NCBI RefSeq assembly: GCF_029784135.1
Contig: NC_073746.1
Location: 69,937,542-70,001,541, forward strand
DNA length: 64,000 nucleotides
Source: Toxorhynchites rutilus septentrionalis
Taxonomy: Eukaryota; Arthropoda; Insecta; Diptera; Culicidae
Direction of reading: 5' to 3'
Shown here piece by piece: positions 10,868 to 23,330 of this stretch. Position 1 is the stretch's first letter, and the number at the start of each line of letters is the position of its first letter. Both the position numbers and the translations under genes were made by a program. The notes under the pieces are model-generated. The model worked only from the letters and a program-made list of their open reading frames with translations, searched no databases and was not told where the DNA came from.

Positions 10868-11316
10868 AAAAAAAAAACTGTGTTTTCGGACCGATTTTGG
10901 ACCGGACACATTTTGAAAAAAAACTTTTTTTTTGCGGTAGCACATAAAAAAAGTTTCCCCCACGAAAACAACTTAAATTCACGTAGTTTACCGTTCAATT
11001 TCCTTTTGTTTTCCTGCTTTGCGATGAGACAGTTCGCCTTTTCGGCTGCGCATGGCTGTTTCGTACTTTAAGTTGCATGTCGAAACGTGTTGCTGTTATA
11101 AATCATGTCATGCAAAAACTTAGAGCATTTGATGGGAGGAGGGGAATGATTTCAGAAGTGGACAATTGAGACGCAAATATGCTTTTTTCGCACTGAAATG
11201 CAAATCAACCATCGAAAAAAACTAAATGAACGATAACTTCGTCAAATATGCTTTTTTTTATATACCGCACAAAAAAAATCGAACAAAAAAAAACCGCACA
11301 AAAACAGGTTTTACTG
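10868..11316. mobile_element. pogo-like MITE, copy 1 (left end lost)
   Basis: Matches 14470-14948 over about 450 bp in the same orientation. Shared blocks include GTTCAATTTCCTTTTGTTT, GTCGAAACGTGTTGCTGTTA and GGGAGGAGGGGAATGATTTC. The right end is CAGGTTTTACTG followed by TA at 11317. Its left terminus is not recognisable. Confidence 0.7.
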
Positions 11317-11890
11317 TATATTGATACTTTATTACATGTTCATTACATCCATTTAGTTTTACGCTACAAGCGTTTCGTCTTTCCTATCTGCGTTGACGAC
11401 ATTGACTTCGTGTTGCACCAATTGGAAAACGAATGTTATAATGGATTTTGAGAATGGAATGAGCTTTCAAAATAAAAATTATGAATGAAAATTTACTTTT
11501 TCGTGCCGAATATGTATTCTATGTAATAGAATAATACATTTTCTTACAGCTTGTGAAATCATATTAAGCTATAATTGTGTCTGATAATAATTTTCTATTA
11601 TAATGGTGAGTTTTTGAGAATATTTTGAAATACAAGTCGGACTCGATTATCCGGAATGTTGATTTTCTTTTCACTCCGGATAATCGAACCATAAAAAAAA
11701 TTTGAAGGAAAATCTCTTGGTAAACGTAAAATAATTATGATTTGCATTTATTTATTTGCGTATTGCAGTGTTGTAGCCACAAATTGCCGGGCGCCCCCTG
11801 TGGGGAGGGGTAATGTTTTGAAAATCGAAACAAAATATTCATCGCCTTGTTACAGCTCATGGACCAAAATATTATTCAAATGGTCTAAAC
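11317..11890. other. Spacer with a Tigger-like terminus at 11631
   Basis: TA then CAAGTCGGACTCGATTATCC starts at 11631. The reverse complement of nearly the same motif, ending in TA, lies at 24003-24027. ATTATCCGG-type ends following TA are typical of pogo/Tigger transposons, but no transposase is next to this end. The rest is unassigned. Confidence 0.4.
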
Positions 11891-13941
11891 CAGGGATGGC
11901 TGAACTTTTGGGCATAATGGGCGTCTAATTGTTCAAATGTTAGGTTGCGGTCTACCAACCTTGACTTTATTGAAAAATAATCAGAAATCTAATGTAGTAC
12001 AAGACGATAAAATACAGTTTTAACCCTCCTGTACTCGCGCGCAAAATCATAACTCGTATACTCGCGCACGGCGTGTTTTTTTATTATTGCTATCGTGTAT
12101 TTTTAAGAACTATTGGTATTTATTTAAAGTAAAAAAAGATATAATTAAATGAAACATATTTCTTCCTCAAAACAATTGATGTTCGATCTGTGAGACCGTT
12201 TGATCGAGTATAAGAGGGTTCATTAATGGAAAAACATAGGTCATACTAATGAATAATGTTGGATGAATATTATTCTATGATATAAAAATAATTATCGGTT
12301 ACTAAATAAATGATAAATAACATTTTATATCCTTTAAAGACTAATCAATGGATATAGTTGATTTTTCACAGATTTTTTTTTTGTATGTTTATGAAGCATT
12401 TTTTTCCATAAAAATACACCCAAAATGATCTATATTCCGCAATTACCCAAAGGTATAAGAGGAATATCCATGGAAATATTGACCCCTATTATGTAACTCG
12501 AATCGAATAGTTGATTCGATCCTTATAACTATCACACCGAGCAATATTGTAAATCAATAAAGATTCTATTGATTTACGATATACAAAATCGATTATTAAT
12601 ATACGAACAATATAATTACCATATACGAATTATTAAATTATTCATCATCAAAGACGACAAGATCATTTTTTATTCAAACAGAAATATATCTGTATAGCAA
12701 GGTCCTACAGGAACGTCCTAGAAACAAAATGAAAGCTAGTTGATAACATTAACTGGATTTGTTATTCAGTTGGTTAGCAAAAAATGTGTTAGTTCACAAA
12801 ATCTTCGAAGAAACAGAAAAAAACGAAAGATCTCGAACGAAAGTTACGAATTGTTCATACCGAGAGTAAGCAGAAAGTTCTGTATTTCTGGTACGATTTG
12901 CGACGAAGTGCTCCTCCAATCTACTCCAAGCTTTGAAAAATTGACTAAGAAAAAACAGCTGAGCGTATGAAAATGAAACGTTCACATGGGTTTTTAGGAT
13001 ACATTAGGCTAAAAATTTTCCTGCAAACATTTGAACATATTTACAAAATTTCAGTTGATTTCTTAAAACACTACAAAAAATCCAGTTTGTTTCATTTTTC
13101 TTAAATCGATGCGAAAAATTTAAATATATTTTTTTGACAAAGGAATGAATTTACCTTGTACAGGATTTATTGGAGTTCTTTAAACTGCCATTCGATTTGC
13201 GTTGCGATTATAATTCGATTTGCTATCGATTTGGTTGGCATAAAATGTGATAATCCACGAAATCTTCGAAAGGAACAAAAAAAACGATTTTTTATTTCAT
13301 CCCGACACCTGAGATTTGGAGCTTTAATCCATCTATATGCTTTTTTTTCACGAATATACATCATGTCAAAAATCGCTTAACATTTTTTACCTTGCACTTT
13401 ACCTTGCACTCTGTTCCTCTAATTTTTATTTATATAAATTTTTTATACAAAATCAATTCACATTATGTAAAAAATGTAAAATGTAAAATTCACATTACAT
13501 AAAAAAATCGCATTCGCAGTCTTCAAAGGAGAATTTTTCTTCAAAAATATAGTTTTTTTTCTTGATTTTCGAAACCTTATGCCTGATGTTTCCAACATTT
13601 TGAATTGATCATTTAACAAATTACATGACATTGTTGAAATTGTTCCTAGTGATAATTTGTTGCTTTTTTTCAAGTTATAGTTGATGTATAAATATAAAAT
13701 AACTAATAATCGGAAAAAAGATATATTAAAACGGAAAATTTTATGAAGGAATATCTACTCTTACAACTATCATTTTTATTCATTTTAGCATAAATACCTC
13801 ACAAAATGATCGCGGCAAAATATGAAGGGATATCTAATTCATTACGTTTGGAGGTGACACTATCCTATACCAAATGGCGGGCGCCTAGGAGTACCTTCGC
13901 GGGCAACCGGTAGACCACGGACTACCGTTTGGCCACCCCTG
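11891..13941. mobile_element. hAT element, non-autonomous, 2.05 kb
   Basis: The left end is CAGGGATGGCTGAAC and the right end TTTGGCCACCCCTG, which form imperfect hAT-type inverted repeats. Flanking 8-bp target duplications are GTCTAAAC (11883-11890) and GTCTAGAC (13942-13949), differing at one base. The interior is AT-rich with no transposase I can recognise. It contains an internal ~70-bp repeat (12765-12830 and 13208-13285). hAT elements move by cut and paste and duplicate 8 bp, which fits. Confidence 0.85.
12765..13285. repeat. Internal ~70-bp direct repeat in the hAT element
   Basis: The stretch around GGTTAGCAAAAAATGTG...CACAAAATCTTCGAAGAAACAG at 12765-12830 recurs diverged at 13208-13285 (GGTTGGCATAAAATGTG...CACGAAATCTTCGAAAGGAACA). 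Confidence 0.65.
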
Positions 13942-13949
13942 GTCTAGAC

Positions 13950-14386
13950 CAACTTCAATCGAAAGCTTATGCGTGAGCTTCTTGGATACCAAGGAGAGTT
14001 ATATGACATGGTTAAGAGAATCAACATTAGGGATGCTATGTTTTGGGTGGCCGAGGCATGGGACTAGCGGCCACGGCAATTATCACGCAGCACAAATCTT
14101 CACTCAACATGTTGACTTCATGAAATTCCAGCAGGGACTGTTTGCACAATGTGAATGTACGTCTGTGTTCGTGATTGTGCAACATTTTACACAACCTTCA
14201 GTATCTGATTCATCCAGGCAAAATTTATCCAGTGTCCAAAAATGCCTTTTGAACTGTTTTATTCAGTTTATGGCCTTCAGCATTCAAATTATTCCAATTA
14301 TTGTCGATTTCTCGTAGTCGGAAATCAACTTTTTAAACTTACTGGACGTTTCACACATTCCAGCGGTTCATCATTTGCATCAAATA
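13950..14386. other. Short spacer, no gene recognised
   Basis: The open frame at 13973-14317 has no domain I recognise. The segment lies between two transposons. Confidence 0.35.
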
Positions 14387-14948
14387 CAGGTAAACATTTT
14401 TTTGTGCGGGGGATAGGGACCGCATAAAAAATCGCATGAAAAAAATCGTGCAAAACATCACCAGTAGCTTTAAAAAACCGTGTTCGGTACACATTTTGAA
14501 AAAAACTTTTTTTGTGCGGTAGATAGGGACCGCATGAAAAAAGTTTTCCCCCAAGAAAATAACTCAAATCCACGCCATTCACCGTTCAATTTCCTTTTGT
14601 TTCCCTGCTTTGCGATGGGACACTTTGCCTTTTCGGTTGCGCGTGGCTGTTTTGTGCTTTTGGTTGCATGTCGAAACGTGTTGCTGTTAGAAATCATGTC
14701 ATGAAAAAACTTAGGAAAACTTAGAGCATTTTATGGGAGGAGGGGAATGATTTCAGAAGTGGACAATTGAGACACAAATATGCTTTTTTGGCACTGAAAT
14801 TCATATAAACCATCGAAAAAAACAAAATGGACAATAACTTCGTCAAATATGCTTCTTTTCATACACCGCACAAAAAAAAACCGCGCAAGAGCAGAAAATC
14901 GCACAAAAAACGCACAAAAAAAACCGCACAAAAAAAAAGGTTTTACTG
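14387..14948. mobile_element. pogo-like MITE, copy 2 (full, 562 bp)
   Basis: Left end TA-CAGGTAAACATTTTTTTGTG at 14385; right end CCGCACAAAAAAAAGGTTTT then ACTG-TA ending at 14950. The ends are imperfect inverted repeats (CAG(G)TAAA.. followed by a T-run and GTGCGG) with TA duplications, as expected of pogo/Tc1-mariner MITEs. Several GTGCGG...GGGACCGCAT motifs inside form further inverted repeats. No coding capacity. Confidence 0.7.
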
Positions 14949-14950
14949 TA

Positions 14951-17240
14951 TTTTCAATCTCTATGCATTTATACTCATGCCGAACCCAATTTCTTGGTGC
15001 GTACATCATATTAAAGGCCTTAGGGGAGTTTGAAATCGGTTATTGAGTCACTGTTGAAGTTTCAGCGAGTCTAGCATGAATCTTGGTTCACTTGTTCTTT
15101 GCGGTTTTTGGAACGTCTTTTTGTCGCCGGAGTCTCACATGTCTCTATTGATGGAACATGGTTCCCATGTGCCTCACGCAATAATCAGTATTCACCACAT
15201 ATTTCACTTACACTTTTCTACAAAATAATACATAAAAGTAGCGCATCCCGCATTTTTCGTTAACACAAATGTTGATGTGGTTAGAGCACAAATAAAATAT
15301 AGTGACATACAAAACAATAAGACAACAACTGAGGGAATCCCACAGATCACTTTAACCATATATTTTTCATTTCAGCGGAAATACTGCACTCAGTGGAAAC
15401 TGTTGACGTTTTAACATGAATGTAGTTATGATATGATTTGATGCCAGCTACGTCATCTTTTATAAATCCCTCAAAACTTCTTTGTAAGCTATGATGTGGT
15501 TGGTTATTGTCATTCATTATAATTAGGTATGATTCAGGGATTACTGTAACAAGAAAAGTCATAAATAAAACAATTGATTTATTTTGTTTTTGCTTTTTCT
15601 CATTTTTATTCCTCGTCAGAAACACGCGCATTTCAAGATTTTTCTCTCACTTTTTATTTTCGATTTTTTATATATCAGTTTTTTTGTTCTGTAATTACAA
15701 AATTTGTCAAAATTAAGTTCTAAATAGAATTTGGCTAGTTTTGCTCTTTTCATTCAAATACAACGGGTTTGTATGTCCACCTTCACCATATTCAATGTAT
15801 TCACAAAACCATCTGAAGGCAACCCTCCCCTTGCCTAGAGGGCGGTTGTCTGTGGTGTGCGAGTGGGTTCCCCACTCTTCCCTACTATCTCTACGAACGT
15901 GAGTGAGTGATTGAATGCATTATTGTTGATTGTGTGGAAATGTGACAATACTTTTACTTCAACCAAAGGTATATAACTACCAACCTGATGAGAAATGTAC
16001 AATACCCACTATTCTTCATTGATTATAGCATATGTGACGGTGGAAATTAATAAAGTCGTAGAGAGAGCTCCTAGTTTATTTCGTTTAAAGGTATGACTGA
16101 AAATTGCTAGTCTTTGTTATTGATTACTTCTCGTTTGCCCTCCGCAACTGGCAACTGATAATTTGATAAAGTTTATCTATTTTACTGCTGCGGCGTAATA
16201 AATCTGGAGTTTTGTTTTTGTCCTCTTTTTTTGCCTCTGTTTTTGGAGTTTGTGTGTGTCTTCAATTGCTGCTTACTATTTGCTTCGTTTGTTCGATTAA
16301 TTTGGCATTTCCTATATTTTTGTTTGACTGTCACCTTTCGTGGTTGTGTATTGTTGTAATAATCGATAAGTTTCAGCTATTACCGAATAATGATTCGTAA
16401 ATCACTTCTATGTTCAAGTTCGTTCTCCGTTTTCTTCTCATGGAATGGTCGAAATCAAATTGAGTCCAGTTTGTAAGAATGCAAAATCAAGGTAAACTGA
16501 AATCCGATATGATGAGTCGCTTTGCAACGAATGTTCTGTCCCCAATAAGTGTCCCGATTTCCTAAATTTAATTTTATTATTTACAAAATCACATTTTCGG
16601 CTGGGTAGAGTGTTTGGAAAATTGCCACTTGTTTTGTTTTTTTTTGTTTTCGAACTACCTTTTTCCATTTGGTTTTTGCTTTTATCCGCACACACGAACG
16701 CGAGTGGCTCTAACTGTCGCCCTCAGTTTATTGTTTCCCTCCTTTTTCTTTGTTCAATTTTATTTTGTTCTGGCCTAAGGTAAGATTTCGAAACGTGAAA
16801 AAGATTGAGAATGAGATTCGATTTTTTGTTGTTGTGATTGCGTAGAGTTTTGCTTAGAAGATTTGTGTTTGTGAGTGTATGTGTTTGTGTCGGTTTTTTT
16901 TATCGTAAAAGAAAGTGCGCCGCCTCCTGGAGCTTACCTTAGTGCTAAACCGTTCTCAATAAAGTGTCAAAGATTGTTGTGTGTTTGTGTTTTGAGTGTT
17001 ATTTGTTTTTTGTCGTTTTTTTTTCTTCGGTTTAATTATTATTATCAATGTATTTTTAATAACATTTGTTCTTTATTATTTCAATTTCATATATGTCATA
17101 TCTACAAATGTGAACTACGCGAAACGTGGACACAACGATGATCGGAATGAATGATCTACGTGATATAATGTGAACTAGTATTCATTTCATGGTGGAGGAA
17201 TCAGAAACCTAATGCCTCGATCGAATGCTTCGAAGAAAAT
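14951..17240. other. T-rich non-repetitive block
   Basis: From about 15560 to 17150 the plus strand is strongly T-rich, with GTGTGTTTGTG and TTTTTCTTTTC-like tracts and no transposon ends. No exon is recognisable on either strand. Its texture resembles 25.0-27.4 kb and the 3' flank of the receptor gene at 47.8-50.3 kb. It may be untranslated or old single-copy intergenic DNA. Confidence 0.35.
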
Positions 17241-18013
17241 GGCAGTAAAATATGGTTCTGTCGACAGGAACCGGGGTGTGTTATTATATCCAAGATTTGA
17301 TATACCCATTATGAGCTCATTTTTTGTTCTATTGCGAGTGCATACCAAAAATGAAATTCTAATCGTATCTAAAAAGCAGTTTAATTAGAATATTTCGTTG
17401 AAATATGAACTTTTATCAACATAACCAGAATATCTGGAAGGAGAATTTCTTTGGAAAAATTCTCCCGTTCCATATATATTTGAAAATCAGACTTTCGTGT
17501 TTCAACTTCGTTGGACAGATACAAGGGACTGAAATGATCGCTGTTCCCGAGACATGGCTTAGAAGATTATGCAGAGTGAAAGTAATAGGAAATTCTCACA
17601 TCACCGTCAATAGAAATTGCGATTCTAGAGTTTGAAATGGGATATCTTTCGCAATTGATATTGAACAATGATAAAAGAGACATGTCCTGCACTCAACGGT
17701 TTACGAATTTGTACATCGAGATCACATAAGTGTTCAGATGTTTCATGATAGTGTTGTATTCTGCTTTCTCATCACAACGCCACGATTACAAGTCAAATAT
17801 TCAAAATTTCGCTTTTTCGGGACGACCAGCTCAAATGATCGTGCGATACATTCAAGTACATATACAGAACTATGTCATGACGTACCGTTGAAGTTCAAAC
17901 AGAGTTTGAAAGTACCTAAAAGTGCTGCATTGTAACGCTTATAACAATAGATTTGTAGGGAATACCCAAGTAACCAGTAAGCACTAAGCAAGCAAATCCG
18001 CATACAAAACATT
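17241..18013. other. No gene recognised
   Basis: Open frames at 17405 and 17738 lack conserved motifs, and no element boundaries are visible. Confidence 0.3.
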
Positions 18014-18024
18014 GAAGAAATGCT

Positions 18025-18180
18025 TTTTTTTTTTTTATCTGTATTATAGTGATTTTCAACTCATTTGGCTGGTTCGTCACTTTTACTTCCATTTTTGGAA
18101 GAATGTCGGGAGTGAGAATTGAACTCGTGACCTTTAGCGTGAGAGGCATGGATGTTACCACTACGCCAGATCGCCTCCAC
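18025..18180 (-). mobile_element. tRNA-derived SINE with poly(A) tail
   Basis: On the minus strand the 5' end (18180) is tRNA-like, with an A box in TGGCGTAGTGGTAACATCC and a B box in GGTCACGAGTTCAATTC. A short unique body follows, then an A-run at 18036-18025. An exact 11-bp target duplication, GAAGAAATGCT, lies at 18014-18024 and 18181-18191. The head does not close a tRNA acceptor stem, so it is a retroposon and not a tRNA gene. The family would use pol III transcription and borrowed LINE enzymes. Confidence 0.9.
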
Positions 18181-18191
18181 GAAGAAATGCT

Positions 18192-20560
18192 TGCTATGCT
18201 CATATAGGGCGAATATAATGCTAAAATTTTTAATATGCTGTTGCTGATTTTCATCAGACAGTTATAGTGGTCATATAGGGTACTACAGAAACGTTGTTTC
18301 GCTTCTGTTTATTGAGAACATTGTTTAGAATGAGAAGAAAATGTAAAATTGAAATTATCTCAAGGGAGTCGACTCAGGGTACTCTGCAACATTTGCCATT
18401 CGGACCACTGTTAATACCTGAAAATATTCACGTTCACGACATTCAAATTCGGCGAATTTCTGCCTTCCTTGTATTGATAACCTACTGCTCAAGCGAGAGT
18501 CGATAAATATGAAACAACACTATCAATGAACCCCAGTGGAATGAACATCAACATCAGCTTGCCATGAAGTTCATTTTTCATTTGCATCTTCCTTTTCGTC
18601 ATGGTATTCGTAAGGTCGAAATTGAAGATCATTGCGTGTTAGTGGAAATCAAAGCATAAAATTCAGCGTCACCAATTGAGAGTGAAATCGATTAATGGTA
18701 AAGGATGACAGTTCATCACAAAAAAATTCTTGTTTTTGGCGACTTCGGCAATGGAATGTCACGATTGCTCGGAAATTGCATACAACACCATTTATATGTG
18801 CAATGGGTGACACGTTTTCAAGAAAAATTCACTGGAAGCGATGAAGATCAACTTAACGTTCGTGATAATCACCTGAAATTATTGACAGTCATGAAAGTGC
18901 CTGAATGCAGGCTTTTCGAAATTCGTTCATGCTGTTCTCGATCAATATACCAGACAAAGTTCACGCGTCTCGACTCTTGTGTTATACTCATTATGACAGA
19001 TACGGCGTTGAGTTGCAACAGAAGAGAAATCATCCGATACTGAGAAAAATCTAATTCCTTCATTAGTGAATAAATTTTGATAATTTGTGGCACTTGTTAA
19101 TACAGGTAAAATAATTGCAAGACAAGCTCTATATCAGCTACAATTTTTCATTCTAATGTTTCTAAGCATTATAAGTACTAAATGCGTATATAACGCTTTC
19201 ATTAACGCTAGTTTCAGTCATATTTATTTGTATTAACAATGTCCCTAGCAGGCTTACAACCTTTCAAATGCTGATACACTGTTATTTGACTTTTGATATG
19301 CTGAACTGGTGCCATAATAGTGCAATGGGTTGGGTTTGGTTAAACGCATACGCATTAGTCTAAGACTTTTTTTCTGTACATGTGTTATCGTAGACTGAAT
19401 TGGGCAGTTGTAGCAAGCCAAGTTGTAATCATGCGAATACCGCTTTTTTTTTTGTACTAACAGAAATTGTCGAAATTTCGGAATTATCGAGCTTCTGCGG
19501 CTTTTCGTTAGTTTCGATCGACAGAAAACCAGCCCAAATGACGATGGTGCGTGAGATCCCAACAAGTTGTCTGGTCTTCAACAATAATTTGACTGACAAC
19601 CGCATTGAAGACATTTCCCGAGAAAACATCGATAAGCGGGCATCGTCTTCAAAAAGACCTTTACATTTGCTTCCACCTTCTGAGTTATTTGACAATTGCA
19701 GCCTATGTAAAACGAATGTAAAAGATCAAAATAAAGTATAGACAATACAAACAAGAACGCTACCAAAGGTTCAAAGAATGCATCTGTCCAAAAATTCCCG
19801 TTATAATCATTCGTTCAAATGTATCATTCAAAGGGATTGTCAAAGTTCTTCGTGTTGCTTAGTTGACGCTGGCCCGAAGTTTGAGCCTGACCCATCATTT
19901 AATTTGTGTACAATGCAACTCTGCTCATGTCAAGGATTTTTCGCGTTTTCTAAGAAGTTATAAAATCCGATTGAAGAACTTGTCTGACGATCACACCCTC
20001 AAAGAATGGGACTAATGGCCAAGGACAATTCCATTGCTTTCCTAACCTGAAACTCCGAGCTTCGGAGTCGCTCCATATTTCGACTGAACAATCCACTTCT
20101 TCAAACCAGGCAAACCAAAACAACTTCGAAGAACAACTTTTTTGCAACTGTTGAAAATTACCAACCTTATTGTCTAGTATGCAGTCATAAAACTTTAAAA
20201 GTCCGGTGTTTGAAAAGATTCAATAGAAGGAACACTTTTCGTACGAAATAATTCGTCCAACTGTTAATATAGGCAAAAACAAAAACGCTGTTGCATCATG
20301 AGCGAACAGCAATCTGATCAACATAGCCGATCTCCTCCCAATCCTCTCAGGCTCAATGATTTTGTTAGAGTAACAGTGGATCACCAAGCATCCTAATGAG
20401 TGACCGACTTTGATTAGAAGTTTGACTGTTCCGTCATCGTATTGATCAACCTACACTCGGCGTCGGCATCGAATCTCCAATTCTTCATTACTCTGATTTG
20501 TTTAGGAAACACCAATCTATCCTTTGTGAACAACGCTACAACAACCTGACATACTACCCT
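18192..20560. other. No gene recognised
   Basis: Several open frames (for example 18705-19043 and 19400-19741) show no domain I recognise. A short frame starting at 20299 (MSEQQSDQHSRSPPNPLRLN) precedes the BEL-like segment, but I cannot tie it to a family. Confidence 0.3.
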
Positions 20561-20564
20561 TGTT

Positions 20565-20985
20565 AACCCTAAGATCAATGCTGCTCGGTAGGTGGACGTG
20601 ATCATTGATGAAGAACATTTTTATGCCGCCCTTATAGGAGGTCGGTTGCAAATAGACGTACAAGCTCCAAACTTAGTTGAGAGTAGATTCAGATGGTTTG
20701 CATCTGGGGAGGCTTCTCTTGATCTCGTGCCCCGAACTCTGGTTTGCTGTACCTCAGCTCTTGAAACACTGAACTGGAACATCGCTAAGTTACGGAACCT
20801 AGATGAATTGGATAATTGCATTTTTTCTCAGAACGATCTACATTACGAGGAATTCTACATGGAGACGATCTACCACTACCACGGTAGGAAGAGTGTTTGA
20901 AATATCTGTAAAAACAAGAACTGGATTCTTCCTCAGTTCGCCTTGTCATCCAAGATGATCCTTTCAGTATCCAGCTCCGCTCCAG
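20565..20985 (+). pseudogene. BEL/Pao retrotransposon pol fragment
   Basis: The frame from about 20592 reads VIIDEEHFYAALIGGRLQ, then PNLVESRFRWFASGE, then NIAKLRNLDELDN and EEFYMETIYHYHGRKSV. This order resembles the segment between protease and reverse transcriptase of BEL/Pao elements (a vLlga-.-f-.il family pattern, a kt-lGwvlsG pattern, an l-kFWeleev pattern). No RT follows and stops appear after 20900, so it is a fragment. Recognition is from remembered motif order, not an alignment. Confidence 0.6.
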
Positions 20986-20999
20986 CAAAAATCTGATTG

Positions 21000-22900
21000 C
21001 ATTGTAAGCTATTATAGAAACAACGGCTATGTGTGTTGTGAAGATTCGACAAGATTGACTCGATAACTGAATATGAGATGACTACAGAGACATTCAGATT
21101 AGGAACATCGTCATTCTTGGCACGCACATTAGCTCGTCGACGATGGAGGTGACCTGAATCAGCAGAATTTATCATATTACGAATTGAGAAATGAAAATGA
21201 TTGTTATACTTGTTCCTTTCACTTCAATCATTTCAACTTATCGGGGTGCAATCGGTTATCTACACATACTCAAACGTTTATTCTTCTGTTTTGTCTGTCT
21301 GTCGTTTCATTTCTATTTGAAAAGCAGAAGCTCTAATTGACATTTGAAACAGCTCGAATGTGCTATATTCATTACCATCGTCAAAGAGTTTCATTTCGCA
21401 TATAACAACGAAACTTTCATTCGAGTATAAGCTCCTAAAATGACCACTGTAAACATCGCTTCAGTGTGAAAATTGAAACGAATGAACGTGAAGAGAAGAG
21501 ATCGTGCGAAGAGAGAGAGCAAAGGAGAACAAATTTTCCTTTATCGAGCGTGGAAAGAGATTATATCGAGCCAACGTGAGTAAACTTCGACTTGAAATGC
21601 AGCAGAATCATCATTGAGTGACGATATGTTAATGACAGCGAATTAGTAAGGCCCCTACCACAACCAGAGCTGCGATATGTCATGAGTATCAAATGATGAT
21701 ACTCACACCAAGATAATCAACAAATTTTGTACTTCGATTATTTTTGGTGACCATCCCAAAGCCAGTTCAATAGCGTGAGAACAACACTAACACACGGTGA
21801 GCTTCAGCTTGGCAGTAAAAAACTGAGCTTCTTTGTGTTGCTGAAATGTAAGAATAGGAGACTCGAAAGCCTGGTTGAAGGGTTTGGTGTTTCGATATTC
21901 ACAATATTCGCTTTTTTGCGTTCGTTCTTTGCAAACAGGGGTGCCAGAGGTGGATATACAGCTTCATTTTGGAACCAATTTGAAGAAAATAATGTTTTCA
22001 AACATGTATTTTCTAATCTTTTTTACAGATGGACTTAACGTTTTAAGAGGAATTTCGTCTTCTCAACCAGGGTTGCCACATATACAGAATATTCTGTATT
22101 TTACAGATTTTTCGCCAAATTTCAGATACAGAATCTGTATATACAACATTACAGATTTTCAGCAGATTATGTTGATCATGTTGATTAACTTATGTTTAGA
22201 GAGCTACGTGCAACGATTTGCTGATGCTGACCTTGATGTGGAAGATTATGAAGGCTTCCTGACGAAGCTTGAGGATGTTTACGTTGGTATCGAGGCAGAA
22301 GAAGCTGAAAAAGGATTAGTTATAGCTAGGAAGCTGACCTTCAAATCGATTTATCGTGACTTTGAAACAGATTTCAAAGCGATTTGATTTCAGCGATCCT
22401 GTTATCAAAACTGCAACCTCGATAAACTCATCAAATTTTCGTCAAGCTACCAAACCTCAATGATTAGATGCATCAATTTCCTTATTCAGTTGAAGCAGGT
22501 ATTGGACAAGGCTTGGATAACGGATTCAGGCTGTATGGGGCGTATCATATGGGGCAGAAATTGTATGACGCAGATATCACTTGGTTCCAGTTGTTGGATG
22601 TCAAAAGACGTAATGAGAAATTTGTGTATCCTTTGCTAAGGTCGTTTGTAAGACACTTCTTGATAACATTTATCAGCGTGTTTCGGGCAAATATTTTTGC
22701 TTTACAATGCCAACAATACAAAGTTCAGAAATTGGTTGGCACCCTCAATTATAGGTTCTAATTTGAAAGCTCAAAATAAAGTATCGGCTCAAGGAGGTGC
22801 GTCAAGAGTGAAATTGACGAAGAATTTGAAAGGAAAGTTCAACAAAATGGATGGTTTACATATATGATATAACCGCAAGGTTCGCGTGAGACTACCATTG
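21000..22900. other. Spacer with unassigned repeats
   Basis: At 22064-22165 a CAGGGTTGCCACATATACAG start is followed by repeated CAGAATCTGTAT-like words, a style seen at ends of insect DNA elements, but I find no matching right end. The frame at 22190-22387 (YVQRFADADLDVEDYEGFLT) could be gag-like. I do not call a gene. Confidence 0.3.
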
Positions 22901-22904
22901 TATT

Positions 22905-23000
22905 AGTAAGCAATTGTATTGTATTCATTCAATTATCGATTGAATTAAACAATTTTCGTATTCAATTGAATTCAACATTTTTGCTTTGTAAGTATAAAGT
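22905..23000 (-). repeat. Dispersed repeat, partner of 5625-5725
   Basis: The reverse complement matches 5625-5725 over about 90 bp around GAATTCAATTGAAT. Confidence 0.6.
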
Positions 23001-23330
23001 TCGAAGAGTTGCCATGTAAGATCAATTCACGCATTGTAATAGATTATGTTCTTCGTTACCAGTAAATTTGATGACCGCTTTTCTACGTTTGATATGATGT
23101 CTGAGACTACCAAAATATGGGAACGGAAGAATTGTCAAAAGATCATTGTATTTGACATTTCCCTCTGAAATTATTGCATATCTCATGTTAACGTATTTCT
23201 CGAACCACGAAAATTCATTCACCTCTAGTGTATGAAATGACGATTTTCCCAGGTTTCTCAGTTTAAAAGTGCGATTTATGAAACATATTCCGGTCTGCAC
23301 AACGACAAGCGAGTACAAAAGTACTCAACA

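Noticed and set aside
10868..14948. Long terminal repeats of a retrovirus-like element
   Set aside because: The repeats have TA-flanked pogo-like inverted ends, and nothing coding for gag or pol lies between them.
18110..18180. tRNA gene on the minus strand
   Set aside because: tRNA-like head of a SINE with poly(A) tail and an 11-bp target duplication.
18705..19043. Unknown protein gene
   Set aside because: A 112-codon frame in AT-rich DNA without a domain, splice context or relatives I can recognise.
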